NCBI GenBank assembly: GCA_001464665.1
Contig: LNDP01000024.1
Span: forward strand, 1 to 64,000
Reading direction: 5' to 3'
Length of the DNA: 64,000 nucleotides
From: Acidobacteria bacterium Ga0074141
Lineage (GTDB): Bacteria; Acidobacteriota; Blastocatellia; Pyrinomonadales; Pyrinomonadaceae
Shown here: piece by piece, positions 33,434 to 42,311 of the stretch
How positions within the stretch are numbered: the stretch's first letter is position 1
Layout: the number at the start of each line of letters is the position of its first letter
Translations under genes and position numbers: made by a program
Notes under the pieces: generated by a model
The model's database searches: none
The model's input: the letters and a program-made list of their open reading frames with translations, nothing else
Told to the model about the DNA's origin: nothing

Positions 33434-35107
33434 CTACGGACGTTCCGGAGCCGCAGGCTGCAGAACAGGTTGCTGCGTAACGGGAAGAACTGGCATACCG
33501 TTGAGTACCGGATTATTGGCTGGCTGTTGCGGCTCTGAGTTTGAAGCCGGATTGCCGAGCGGAACGGGCTGGACAACCGTCGCATTCGGATTCGTTCCCG
33601 AAGTTCCGGTAACTGCCGGGTAGTCCGGCCGATAGATCCGCGGCGTAATGAAGAACAAGATCTCGTTCGTATTACGCTGAACACCCTTTCGCTTGAAGAG
33701 ATTGCCGAGGATCGGTATACGAGAGAGGCCCGGCGTGCGGTCTTGGCTCTCACGTTCGTCGTCGAAAAGAACGCCACCGATCACCGTTGTTCCGCCATCA
33801 GGCACGGTCACCTGAGTCTCCATGGTCTGCGTGTTGATCGCGGGCGGAGCACCGCCGACGATAGGAGCAGTTGAGCTATTCTCAGCAAGAATGTCCAGAA
33901 CAACAGTACCAACATCCGTGATCTGAGGTGTGATCTCTAGCTTCAGCGGCACATCAACGTATTCCGTTGTTGCGACTACCGCACCACCGGCAGCTGCTCC
34001 AGGCTGAATGGTTGTGATCGGGATCTTCGTTCCGCTCTCGATCTTCGCCTTGCGATTGTTAAGCGTCGTAACTCTCGGAGTTGCGATGATCTTAGCCTGT
34101 CCGGTCTGTTCACCGGCAGAGATAAGAGCACTGATCTGCGCGGTTCCGAAGATTCCGGTCGTCAGGCCAATGATCGTATTTGGGATACTCGAAAGTAGGT
34201 CGTTGTTCGGCTGAACTCCGAGTCCGGAAGGTATTCCCCGCGGCTGTGTTCCGGTCGTGTTGTTCGTACCCGGAAGGGTCGAACCCGAACCAAGGCTTCC
34301 GCGTGCACCGGTAACAAGGGCTGCAAGCTGAACGCCAATGTCCCTGCTAAAGTTCCGTGTTGCGACTACGATCCTCGCTTCGATCTCGACCTGCGGCTCC
34401 GGCTGGTCGAGGATGGCGACCAACTGCTTTACCGCGTCAATGTTCTCTCGAACATCGGTAACGATCAACGAATTGCTTCGTGCATCGACCTCGATCGCCC
34501 CACGCCGCGAAAGCCGACGCTTAATGATCGGCAACAGGCCTTCGCCCGAACCGCCGGCGGCTGAAGATCCGCCACCACCGCCGGAACCCGTTGTGGTTCC
34601 ACTGGTCGCCTGGCCACGTCCGATCGAACCAGCCGCACGGGCATAGTTTAACCGGATGAATTCAGTGACGAGCGGTGAGGAGTCCAATTGAGTATCCATT
34701 GCCTGGCGAAGGATCTCGCCTTCGGACGCAAGTGTTTTTGCGTCTGCAACCCGAAGGATCGGGCCGTTGACCTGGATCCCGAGTTCTTGAGACCGAAGGA
34801 TCGAATCGAGCGCCACATTCCAAGGAACCTCATTTACGTTGACCGTGACCGGAACTGCCTTGACGGACTTGTCGATCACGAAGTTGATCCCATACTGCTC
34901 CGTGATGTAGCTGAGTACGTCACGGATGTCCATATTCACGATCTTAAGGCTGACCGGCTCTCCGCGGAATCCCGCGTCGCCGTACATCCTACCTTGTTGA
35001 CGTGACTCGATCTTTTGAGCTGAGACGGTAATTCCCAGCACTATCATCATTATTATCGCGGCTGCAATTCTCGTTGCTATTCCGCTTGTAGAAAGAAGAG
35101 ATTTCAT
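33434..35107 (-). CDS. pilQ: Type IV pilus secretin PilQ
   Basis: 557 residues. Signal peptide 1-30. STN/secretin-N domain about 50-125 ('VSLKIVNMDIRDVLSYITEQYGINFVID'), NolW-like domain about 145-240 interrupted by a Gly/Ser/Thr-rich insert, and secretin domain about 245-500 with 'VPDGGTTVIGGVLFDDERESQDRTPGLSRIPILGNLFKRK'. Known: PilQ forms the outer-membrane gate for the pilus. No AMIN domains are seen, so it is shorter than the E. coli or Pseudomonas types. Last gene of pilM-N-O-P-Q. Confidence 0.95.
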   Translation of the reverse strand: MKSLLSTSGIATRIAAAIIMMIVLGITVSAQKIESRQQGRMYGDAGFRGEPVSLKIVNMDIRDVLSYITEQYGINFVIDKSVKAVPVTVNVNEVPWNVALDSILRSQELGIQVNGPILRVADAKTLASEGEILRQAMDTQLDSSPLVTEFIRLNYARAAGSIGRGQATSGTTTGSGGGGGSSAAGGSGEGLLPIIKRRLSRRGAIEVDARSNSLIVTDVRENIDAVKQLVAILDQPEPQVEIEARIVVATRNFSRDIGVQLAALVTGARGSLGSGSTLPGTNNTTGTQPRGIPSGLGVQPNNDLLSSIPNTIIGLTTGIFGTAQISALISAGEQTGQAKIIATPRVTTLNNRKAKIESGTKIPITTIQPGAAAGGAVVATTEYVDVPLKLEITPQITDVGTVVLDILAENSSTAPIVGGAPPAINTQTMETQVTVPDGGTTVIGGVLFDDERESQDRTPGLSRIPILGNLFKRKGVQRNTNEILFFITPRIYRPDYPAVTGTSGTNPNATVVQPVPLGNPASNSEPQQPANNPVLNGMPVLPVTQQPVLQPAAPERP

Positions 35108-35217
35108 GTTTCCTCCGTTGCTAATTCGGTCGAACGGCTCAAAAAGCGGGGACGTCGACTTGTTTAAAGACTATTCTGGCGGGTCCGGACAGAACTGCCG
35201 GATGCATCTAATCGAAG

Positions 35218-35955
35218 CTATTCCTGATTTTTTGCGGTACGCGTTCGCCGGGTACCCTTCGTAGTTGCCGGCTTCGTCGTCTCTGCCGGCTGGGCTTCCA
35301 TTTCGTCGAGCGGCGATACCAGATTGATCGCAGCAGCTTTGCCGTCGCCTGCGGACTGTGCGGGCGGAGCTCCAGCCGTTGCTGAGTTGACGGGTGCAGT
35401 GCCCTGGATCTGCTCTGAACTTGAATACTGCCTAAGGAGTTTGTTCTCCACCGAAGCAACAAACTTTCCGTTGCTCATCTTTGTGACTCGGCGGAAGATC
35501 AGCTGGTTCTCCTCGACGGCAACTAGCTGGCCATCAAAGAACTTCTCCCCGGGATAGATGGTGTAGGACAGCTTGATCGGCGTCGCCTCGACCATCGCAG
35601 CAAGGCCTCGCGGCGTTCGGAATATGCCGGTTACTGACATCTCGCCGAGCGTAAGAACGCTTGTTACCTTCGGTAGATCCGAATTATTGGCGACGGCCAT
35701 GTCTCGAAGACGCTTGTAGAAGGCGATCCGCTGTTCGATCGGCGGAGCACCGAGATTCTCCACCGGCTTTGTACCCTCCTTTCCGGCTCCGGCCGTGCGG
35801 GCACCCGTAGCTTGGTCTCTAGTCCGGGCCCAGCCTGGCTTTGCAAAAGGATCGCGCGACTGGCCCTGAACTGATAGGTCACCGGCGATCAGCGTAAGGG
35901 CGAGAACCGCGAATCCGTAGCCGACGTACTGAAGAACTCTGGGTTTGGTAATCAT
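35218..35955 (-). CDS. pilP: Type IV pilus assembly protein PilP-like
   Basis: 245 residues. N-terminal membrane/signal segment about 10-28, then 'QSRDPFAKPG', a Gly/Ala linker, and a C-terminal beta domain ('LTLGEMSVTGIFRTPRGLAAMVEATPIKLSYTIYPGEKFFDGQLVAVEENQLIFRR', condensed) matching the PilP HR-like fold. There is no lipobox Cys, unlike classical PilP. Known: PilP links the PilN/PilO dimer to the PilQ secretin. The assignment rests on gene order plus the C-terminal pattern. Confidence 0.8.
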   Translation of the reverse strand: MITKPRVLQYVGYGFAVLALTLIAGDLSVQGQSRDPFAKPGWARTRDQATGARTAGAGKEGTKPVENLGAPPIEQRIAFYKRLRDMAVANNSDLPKVTSVLTLGEMSVTGIFRTPRGLAAMVEATPIKLSYTIYPGEKFFDGQLVAVEENQLIFRRVTKMSNGKFVASVENKLLRQYSSSEQIQGTAPVNSATAGAPPAQSAGDGKAAAINLVSPLDEMEAQPAETTKPATTKGTRRTRTAKNQE

Positions 35956-36000
35956 AGCTTTCTCTCTCTGATGGGGTTTAGTTAAAGTGGACGCATTCAG

Positions 36001-36660
36001 TTACTTTGTTGCCGGTGCAGGCTTTACCGGAGGCTTTGCTCCCGGGGCTCCGGGGGCTCCCGGGGCTCCGGGTTTGCCAGGGGCGGCCGGCTGGGTAAGT
36101 GCATCAGGATCGGCATAATACGCCGTTAAAAGGAACTGTGCATGCACCGTTTTGTCTGCGGTCTGCTTGTCGAGTTGGTTGATCTTGAAGTCCGTGATCG
36201 AGACGATACGTGGCAGCTTGGCCATTTTGTCGAAGAAATCGCGGATGTTATTGAAGTTGCTGTTGACCTCAACTTCGACCGGCTTCGCCATGATCGCATC
36301 CTGCTGTGAATCGTCACGGGGTGAGAACCTCATCAGGACGAGCCGGGAATCCTTTGCATTGTCCTGCAGACCCTGAAGAACGTTCGTGATCTCACGCTGT
36401 TCCGGAAGAAGGACCTTCAACTCCTCGTACTCGGCAGACTTGCTCGCAAACAGGGCCCGGAACTCGTTTATCCGCTGAGTAGCTACGCGAGCAGCCTCGT
36501 TCTTTGCGGTAAGTTGGGCGATCTGTTCGTTGAGTGTTGCAACCTCGGCTCTGGTTTCGCTTGTGACAAAGTACCAGACCGTCATGTAGAGGACAGCTGC
36601 GATCCCGACAAGGATCATTAGCTGAACGTACCACTGTATAGATTTGAGTTTTTCAATCAT
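36001..36660 (-). CDS. pilO: Type IV pilus inner-membrane protein PilO
   Basis: 219 residues. One N-terminal membrane segment (about 13-32), a coiled coil (about 34-80, 'LNEQIAQLTAKNEAARVATQR'), 'LKVLLPEQREITNVLQGLQ' and a ferredoxin-like C-terminal domain. The tail is an unusual Pro/Gly/Ala stretch with GAP repeats (about 190-219), a low-complexity addition. Known: PilO dimerises with PilN. Order and spacing within the operon support the call. Confidence 0.92.
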   Translation of the reverse strand: MIEKLKSIQWYVQLMILVGIAAVLYMTVWYFVTSETRAEVATLNEQIAQLTAKNEAARVATQRINEFRALFASKSAEYEELKVLLPEQREITNVLQGLQDNAKDSRLVLMRFSPRDDSQQDAIMAKPVEVEVNSNFNNIRDFFDKMAKLPRIVSITDFKINQLDKQTADKTVHAQFLLTAYYADPDALTQPAAPGKPGAPGAPGAPGAKPPVKPAPATK

Positions 36661-36715
36661 TGTAGTGTCCTTCGATCAATAAATTTAAACTTATCGGGGC
36701 AGCGCGAAGCACGGC

Positions 36716-37426
36716 CTAGTTCTTTGCGACCTGAACCGGGTTGGTTTGACTACCAGCGGCTCCGGGGCCTGAGGCAACCGTGGCCGGGTTGTCGACTGAT
36801 CCAGCCTTTGAAGGCGTATACGAGGTCTTGATCGTAAAATTGATCACAGTAACTTTCGGGGCTTCCTGGCCTTCGCGGGCAGTCGCGAGTTGGTTGACGA
36901 TCTCCTGCCGCTGGGTTTCGATATTGAGGTTGGAGAATAGCCCGTTCGAAAACTCGAGGCTTCTGCCAAATTGCGTTACGGCCGATTCGTCCGGTGAATT
37001 ACCCTTGATCACGATCTGATCTCCGGTCTGCTCGACACTCTGCAGATAAAGCCCGGGAACCATCGAGATTCGTTCACGCATCGCTTCGAGTACTGCACTC
37101 GGACCACGCTGCTCATCTCGGAGCTTCTTGATCGCGGCGATGCGTGCATCGATACTGGCGATCCTTTCTTCAAGCTCTTTCTGTTCCTTCATTACGGACT
37201 CAAGCTCGGCGGCGATCTGCTTCTGCTCCTCAAGCCTTCGCTCGGCATCAGCTTTCGCCATTTGCGAGCTGATGACATCCCAGCCGATCACGGCCATAAG
37301 GAAGAACCCGACTGCGAGGGTAAGGAGCAACAAACGGCTGGCCGGGCTGCTGACCTTGCGGTCAACGGTTACGACCGCTCCGCCCTGACGTTCTGTGACT
37401 GAATGTAATAGGTTTACTTTGATCAT
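36716..37426 (-). CDS. pilN: Type IV pilus inner-membrane protein PilN
   Basis: 236 residues. The short cytoplasmic N-terminus 'MIKVNLLHS' carries the conserved (I/V)NLL that binds PilM. Membrane segment about 30-50, coiled coil about 55-105, ferredoxin-like domain 110-205, and a Gly/Pro/Ala tail. It starts two bases after the pilM stop codon. Known: PilN connects the cytoplasmic PilM ring to PilO and PilP. Confidence 0.93.
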   Translation of the reverse strand: MIKVNLLHSVTERQGGAVVTVDRKVSSPASRLLLLTLAVGFFLMAVIGWDVISSQMAKADAERRLEEQKQIAAELESVMKEQKELEERIASIDARIAAIKKLRDEQRGPSAVLEAMRERISMVPGLYLQSVEQTGDQIVIKGNSPDESAVTQFGRSLEFSNGLFSNLNIETQRQEIVNQLATAREGQEAPKVTVINFTIKTSYTPSKAGSVDNPATVASGPGAAGSQTNPVQVAKN

Positions 37427-37428
37427 TT

Positions 37429-38484
37429 CTACATCACTCCCCTCATGGCCAAACCGACGGCAACCGCCATTTCGGGCATGATCTCGCTTATGTATTCGGG
37501 GTCAAATTTTCCTGACTCGACCTTGATATTGCGGAACGGGTCAAGCACCTCAACCGGGATCTCAAGGCGGGTCGAAAGCTCCTGGGCGAGGCCGCTAAGC
37601 TTGGAACCGCCGCCGGAGATAAGAATTTTTTCTACAACCGTTTCGTTGTCCTCTGACGTTGCACGGTAAAAGTCGAAGGTCTTCTGGATCTCCATCGCGA
37701 CCAATTCAGTAACGTTGCCAACAAGCGGCTCGATGGCGGTTTCTTCAACACCGTCAACTGCTTGCGGAACACCTCGTTTGAGTGCCTCAGCCTGCTGGAA
37801 GCTGACGCCGAGATTGCGTTGAATGACATCGGTGAACTGGCTGCCGCCGACGGTGATGTCGCGGCTGAAGAGCGAACGCGTGCCCTTGACGATGTTCACG
37901 TTCATCGTTGAGGCTCCGATGTTGAGTAGGGTTACGACCTGCTCTTCACGCGGCTGGTAGTTGTATTCGTAGCAATTCTGAAGCGCGAAGGTATCGACAT
38001 CGATAACCTGCGGCTGCTTGCCGGCGAGCTGTATCGCCTGGCAGATATTGTCTATACGCTCTCGCTTGCACGCGGCGATCAGCACGTTCGTCGAATCGGA
38101 ATTCGATGCCGTTACCTGATAGTCAAGGCTGACGTCTGCGAGGTCGTAAGGAATGTGCTCTTCGGCGTGCCAGTCGATCGATTCTTCGAGTTCATCGGCA
38201 CTCATTGCCGGCAGAACAATATTTTTAATGATGACCGAGTGGCCGCTAACGCCGGTGACGACGCGGTCTGCCGTAGAGCGGCTATTGCTGCATACGCTCT
38301 GGATCACGCTCGAGACCGTGTTGAGCTCCATGATCTGGCCATCGATGATCGTCTCATCGGGCAGATTCTCAAAACCAAGAGCCGAGAGCGAAAGCACATT
38401 GGCCTTATTCTCAAGCTCGACCATTTTGACTGAGCTGGAGCCGATGTCGAGGCCGGCGACGCTTTTCTTTTTACCGAACAGCAT
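37429..38484 (-). CDS. pilM: Type IV pilus actin-like ATPase PilM
   Basis: 351 residues. Actin/FtsA fold: 'VAGLDIGSSSVKMVEL' (phosphate 1), 'VTLLNIGASTMNVNIVKG' (phosphate 2) and 'KILISGGGSKLSGLAQEL' (adenosine motif). AGGAGC precedes the ATG. Known: PilM binds ATP and the PilN N-terminus and forms the cytoplasmic ring of the pilus machine. First gene of the operon, with a leader of about 290 nt. Confidence 0.95.
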   Translation of the reverse strand: MLFGKKKSVAGLDIGSSSVKMVELENKANVLSLSALGFENLPDETIIDGQIMELNTVSSVIQSVCSNSRSTADRVVTGVSGHSVIIKNIVLPAMSADELEESIDWHAEEHIPYDLADVSLDYQVTASNSDSTNVLIAACKRERIDNICQAIQLAGKQPQVIDVDTFALQNCYEYNYQPREEQVVTLLNIGASTMNVNIVKGTRSLFSRDITVGGSQFTDVIQRNLGVSFQQAEALKRGVPQAVDGVEETAIEPLVGNVTELVAMEIQKTFDFYRATSEDNETVVEKILISGGGSKLSGLAQELSTRLEIPVEVLDPFRNIKVESGKFDPEYISEIMPEMAVAVGLAMRGVM

Positions 38485-38942
38485 TGTTATTAAGCTCCTA
38501 TTGGACGGGGTTACCTGTTTTTGGGACGTTGGGATTCAAAATTAGGGGAACTAAGCGAAACGATCTCGAGGCACCGATTTAAGATTTTCTTGCCACCGTT
38601 TGATTGATCTACTGCATCGGAAGGACGATTTTCAGGACAGGCCAACTGAAGGCAGTGAATCGAGATCGTTTCGTCTTTAGTCTGTTGCGACAGCTACGAA
38701 GAGCAAGCGGTCGATATGTATTCTTTTGTAATGGTTCGCATCGGGTGGCGATGGGTGACGGCAGTTTTTGACCACCGTGAGATAAAGTTACAGGAAAGAA
38801 AAACATTTGTCAACACTTTTTTGTCATGTTGAACACACCGTGAAAGAAATGCCATCAAATTGACCGAGCGGTGAATTTTGGCTGGGAGTTGTTTTTCACT
38901 ATTCGCAGGAAAACGCGACGGTGAAAGCTGGCACGCGATCTG
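38485..38942 (-). promoter_or_regulatory. pil operon promoter and long structured leader
   Basis: 458 bp without a gene. Minus-strand TTGACA (38813-38808) and TAACTT (38790-38785) are 17 bp apart. The resulting leader of roughly 290 nt holds a perfect 14-bp inverted repeat, CGAAACGATCTCGA at 38556-38569 and its complement at 38660-38673, enclosing 90 nt. No known riboswitch consensus was recognised. The short open frames here have no ribosome site and are rejected. Confidence 0.6.
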
Positions 38943-40142
38943 TCAGTTCGCTCGCTTTTCGGCGATCTCCATTTTCGCGATCGACGCTAGATGAACTTCG
39001 TCCGGGCCGTCCGCAAGCCGCAGAGAACGTGCGTAGATCCAGAAGCTCGCAAGCGGATGATCTTGCGAAACGCCACCGCCGCCATGTGCCTGGATCGCAC
39101 GGTCGATGACCTCAAGAGCCATTCGCGGAGCGACCGCCTTTATCATCGCGATCTCTTTTCGGGCGGCCTTGTTTCCGGCGGTGTCCATTTTCCATGCTGT
39201 TTTAAGGACAAGCAGGCGTGCCTGATCGATCGCACAACGTGCATCGGCGATCCATTGCCGGACAACGCCTTGCTCGACTATTGGCTTTCCAAAAGCCACT
39301 CGCGACGCTGCTCGCTCGATCATCAGTTCCAGCGAGCGTTCGGCGACGCCGATCAGCCGCATACAATGATGAACACGCCCCGGGCCAAGCCGCCCTTGGG
39401 CGATCTCGAATCCACGGCCTTCGCCGAGAAGAATGTTGCTCTTCGGGACGCGGACATATGTGAAGGAAACTTCGGCGTGGCCATTCGGCGCATCATCGAA
39501 GCCAAAGACATTCAGCAGCCGCTCGACATTCACACCGTCAGCGTCCATCGGGACGAGGATCATTGACTGCTGCAAGTGCTTCGGAGCCTGCGGGTCGGTC
39601 TTGCCCATAAAGATCGCCAGCTTGCATCGTGCATCCCCGGCACCGGTCGACCACCATTTTCTGCCGTTGAGAATATATTCTTCGCCGTCCGCGACGATCG
39701 ACGCCTCAATATTCGTCGCATCTGAAGACGCAACTTCAGGCTCGGTCATTGCAAAACATGAACGGATCTCTCCATCAAGCAATGGCCGCAACCACTCTTC
39801 TTTCTGCTCTTCTGTTCCATAAAGATGCAGCACCTCCATATTCCCCGTGTCCGGAGCCGAGCAATTGAATACCTCGGACGCCCAAATGACGCGTCCCATC
39901 ATCTCTGCGAGCGGTGCGTACTCGAGATTCGTGAGTCCCGAGACGTCGGGCAGAAAAAGGTTCCACAGGCCCTGCTTTTTCGCTTCGTTTTTAAGCTCCT
40001 CGATCAGCGATAGCGGCTGCCATCGGTCTCCGGAGTCGAGTTCCTGGTGATATCTCGCCTCGTTCGCGTAAATGTACTCGTCCATGAATGAACCGAGACG
40101 CTTTTGCAGTTCGGCGGTTTTTGCAGAATAATCGAAGTCCAT
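38943..40142 (-). CDS. Acyl-CoA dehydrogenase, ACAD10/11-like
   Basis: 399 residues from the ATG at 40142 (a GTG three codons earlier is open). Family motifs: '[21 protein letters not shown]', '[27 protein letters not shown]', '[20 protein letters not shown]', '[34 protein letters not shown]' (condensed); the last matches the ACAD10/11 and FadE-like subgroup. Known: FAD-dependent alpha,beta-dehydrogenation of acyl-CoA. It is divergent from an APH-like kinase gene 42 bp away. In animal ACAD10/11 the two domains are fused. Confidence 0.93.
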   Translation of the reverse strand: MDFDYSAKTAELQKRLGSFMDEYIYANEARYHQELDSGDRWQPLSLIEELKNEAKKQGLWNLFLPDVSGLTNLEYAPLAEMMGRVIWASEVFNCSAPDTGNMEVLHLYGTEEQKEEWLRPLLDGEIRSCFAMTEPEVASSDATNIEASIVADGEEYILNGRKWWSTGAGDARCKLAIFMGKTDPQAPKHLQQSMILVPMDADGVNVERLLNVFGFDDAPNGHAEVSFTYVRVPKSNILLGEGRGFEIAQGRLGPGRVHHCMRLIGVAERSLELMIERAASRVAFGKPIVEQGVVRQWIADARCAIDQARLLVLKTAWKMDTAGNKAARKEIAMIKAVAPRMALEVIDRAIQAHGGGGVSQDHPLASFWIYARSLRLADGPDEVHLASIAKMEIAEKRAN

Positions 40143-40184
40143 ATTCGCCACAGATTACCACAGCCTGCGGCCTAAAGATCACGA

Positions 40185-41246
40185 ATGATTAACGATAAAG
40201 CACAACAACCCCGCCCGGGAGAAGAACTTGATAGCGAAGCGCTTGAGGGGTACTTGAGAAGCCGGCTGCCAACTCCATTTTCGGAACTTGAGATACTTCA
40301 ATACCCTGCCGGGAGTTCGAACCTGACCTACCTGATTCGGCTGGGTTCGACAGAATACGTACTGAGGCGGCCGCCCTTTGGCAATACGGTCAAGACCGCT
40401 CACGATATGCGCCGCGAGTTTGATGTCCTGTCGAAACTCGGCATCGCATATCCGCCTGCCCCGGAGCCGATCTTTTTCTGTGATGAAGAATCGGTGATAG
40501 GTGCAGAGTTTTATCTGATGGAGAAACGCGAGGGGATCGTGATCCGCGGCACGCTGCCCGAAACTATCGCGTCTTCAAAGGAAGCGCAGGCAAAGCTCTG
40601 CCGAAACTTCATCCGCGGACTCGCCGATCTTCACAAAGTTGATTTCGAGTTTGCCGGACTTGCCGAGCTCGGAAAGCCGGAGGGCTATAATCGTCGCCAA
40701 GTCGAGGGCTGGACAAAAAGATACATCGCGGCAAAGACGGATGAGCACCCCGAACTCGAAGCGGCAATGAATTGGCTCGGCCAGAATGTACCGCCGGAAT
40801 CCGGCGCCGCTCTTATCCACAACGATTACAAGTTCGACAACGTCATGCTCGATCCCGACGACCTGACCCGCGTTGCAGCCGTGATCGATTGGGAAATGGT
40901 CACCATAGGCGATCCGCTGATGGACCTCGGCACAACGCTCGGCTATTGGATGTCACCCGATGCCGGCGGGGAGTTGATGAACATGCCGTTTAACCCGCGG
41001 GTGCTGATGGCAAACTTCACGCGTCGTGACCTCGCCGATATGTACGCGGAGGCGTCCGGCCGCGAACTTCCCGATTTGCTGTTCTACTACGTCTTCGGGA
41101 CGTTCAAGATCGCCGTCATCGCTCAGCAGATCTACTCCCGATTCGCAAAAGGCTTAACAAGCGATCAGCGGTTCTCGAACTTTAACCGGTTTGTAAATGC
41201 TCTCGGGCGAATCGCCGCTGGAGCCATCGAAAAAGGCGGAATCTGA
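40185..41246 (+). CDS. APH-family small-molecule kinase, ACAD10/11 N-domain-like
   Basis: 353 residues. Phosphotransferase signatures: N-lobe 'EILQYPAGSSNLTYLIRLGSTEYVLRRPP', HRD-like 'LIHNDYKFDNVMLDPDDLTRVAAVIDWEMVTIGDPLMDLG' (His-Asn-Asp catalytic loop and 'IDWE' metal site). This is the group fused to acyl-CoA dehydrogenase in ACAD10/11. Known: ACAD10/11 phosphorylate 4-hydroxyacyl-CoA and then eliminate the phosphate in the degradation of 4-hydroxy acids. Inference: the two divergent genes do the same here. Aminoglycoside resistance is unlikely. Confidence 0.88.
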   Translation: MINDKAQQPRPGEELDSEALEGYLRSRLPTPFSELEILQYPAGSSNLTYLIRLGSTEYVLRRPPFGNTVKTAHDMRREFDVLSKLGIAYPPAPEPIFFCDEESVIGAEFYLMEKREGIVIRGTLPETIASSKEAQAKLCRNFIRGLADLHKVDFEFAGLAELGKPEGYNRRQVEGWTKRYIAAKTDEHPELEAAMNWLGQNVPPESGAALIHNDYKFDNVMLDPDDLTRVAAVIDWEMVTIGDPLMDLGTTLGYWMSPDAGGELMNMPFNPRVLMANFTRRDLADMYAEASGRELPDLLFYYVFGTFKIAVIAQQIYSRFAKGLTSDQRFSNFNRFVNALGRIAAGAIEKGGI

Positions 41247-41271
41247 ACATGTCGCATATTTCACTGACGCC

Positions 41272-41287
41272 TTAACTTACTGTTAAC
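41272..41287 (+). promoter_or_regulatory. TTAACTT direct repeat (11-bp phase) upstream of TIGR04222/MNIO operon
   Basis: TTAACTT occurs at 41272 and 41283, exactly 11 bp apart, with TATGAT at 41316-41321 as possible -10. The spacing is that of OmpR/PhoB-type binding repeats and matches the phased TTAAC/TTCAC pair before the TonB receptor at 16.5 kb. Confidence 0.35.
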
Positions 41288-41345
41288 TTTAGAACCACCG
41301 GGGCCTTAAATTCGTTATGATTGCTTAGAGGAGGATTTTCCGATC

Positions 41346-42311
41346 ATGGACTTTCTGCTTGAAAACCTGCTAACGCAGATCAACGGACCGGGCTTCCTGA
41401 TCCTGTACGGGTTCGTCATCGTTCTTTCGTCGATTTCCCTCGGACTTTACCGAACGCAGCTTGATAAGACCGACATGATGCCGCTCCCGGCGATCCCGCC
41501 GCAGCCGGATCCTTTCGAGATCGCCTTTCTTCGCGGCGGCGTGAATGAGTTCGCAAGGGCGGTCATCTTCGCTTTGGTCAATAGCGGCCACGTCACCATC
41601 ACAACAGACGACACAAGCTCGACCCTACAGCCCGCGGAGAATTCGGCGGGTCGGTCGAGACTGAGTCCGATAGAGGCCGATGCACTCAACTGGGTCGGCA
41701 CCGGGCGTGAGGTAAAGGATGTTTTTGATACGAACAGCGGTCTTGTCAGCCACCTTGAACGACACGCGACGGCGTTCGAGCTCCGACTAAGCGAACGACA
41801 AATGATCGCCGATAATGAATCGACAGGTCGGCTCCGGAAGCTCTCAATTGCGGCAATACTTTTGATCGTCGGGATCGCATTATACCGACTTTTCACGTCG
41901 ATATTACACGGAGAATTTAACATTTTCTTTCTCATCTTGCTTGGTGTGATCGGATCTATTGTCCTCGGCACGATCGGAACCCTGCCCCGGATTACAAAAC
42001 GCGGCAAAGCCTATCTCGAAAGGCTCCGGGTCGTCTTCGAAGACCTGCAATTCGCTCCTAAACGGTTACCTACCGCACCGAATCAACTTTCGCCGCAAGC
42101 CGGCACCGCCGGTGTCGATCCGGTACTTGTCTCGGTGGCGGTCTTCGGAACCGGCGTGCTCGTCGGAACGCCTTTTTCCGGATATACGGACGCTTTCCAA
42201 CGTGCCCAGCAGCAATCTGCCGCAAGCTCGGGCGGATGCGGGTCGGCTTGCGGTAGTTGTTCATCCGGCGGCGATGGCGGAGGCGGCTGTGGAGGTTGCG
42301 GCGGAGATTAA
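41346..42311 (+). CDS. TIGR04222-like membrane protein with Gly/Cys-rich tail
   Basis: 321 residues; GAGGAGG upstream. Membrane segments at about 15-35, 160-177 and 180-202. Between the first two is a cytoplasmic-looking domain with 'EIAFLRGGVNEFARAVIFALVNSGHVTIT' and 'LSPIEADALNWV', the TIGR04222 look. The tail (about 293-321) is almost only Gly, Ser, Ala and Asp with five Cys: GGC-GSAC-GSC-(x8)-GC-GGC. Its stop abuts the ATG of the DUF692 gene. Known: TIGR04222 domains precede low-complexity tails. Inference: the Cys tail is the substrate of the neighbouring oxidase. Confidence 0.85.
   Translation: MDFLLENLLTQINGPGFLILYGFVIVLSSISLGLYRTQLDKTDMMPLPAIPPQPDPFEIAFLRGGVNEFARAVIFALVNSGHVTITTDDTSSTLQPAENSAGRSRLSPIEADALNWVGTGREVKDVFDTNSGLVSHLERHATAFELRLSERQMIADNESTGRLRKLSIAAILLIVGIALYRLFTSILHGEFNIFFLILLGVIGSIVLGTIGTLPRITKRGKAYLERLRVVFEDLQFAPKRLPTAPNQLSPQAGTAGVDPVLVSVAVFGTGVLVGTPFSGYTDAFQRAQQQSAASSGGCGSACGSCSSGGDGGGGCGGCGGD

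Noticed and set aside
38485-38790. c-di-GMP riboswitch before pilM
   Set aside because: Considered because pili are often c-di-GMP-controlled, but I could not find the GEMM consensus core; only the 14-bp inverted repeat stands out.
38609-38806. Short frames in the pil leader
   Set aside because: No ribosome site or recognisable protein; they coincide with the structured leader.
40185-41246. Aminoglycoside resistance gene
   Set aside because: The fold is APH-like, but the pairing with an acyl-CoA dehydrogenase and the motif variants match the ACAD10/11 kinase group.
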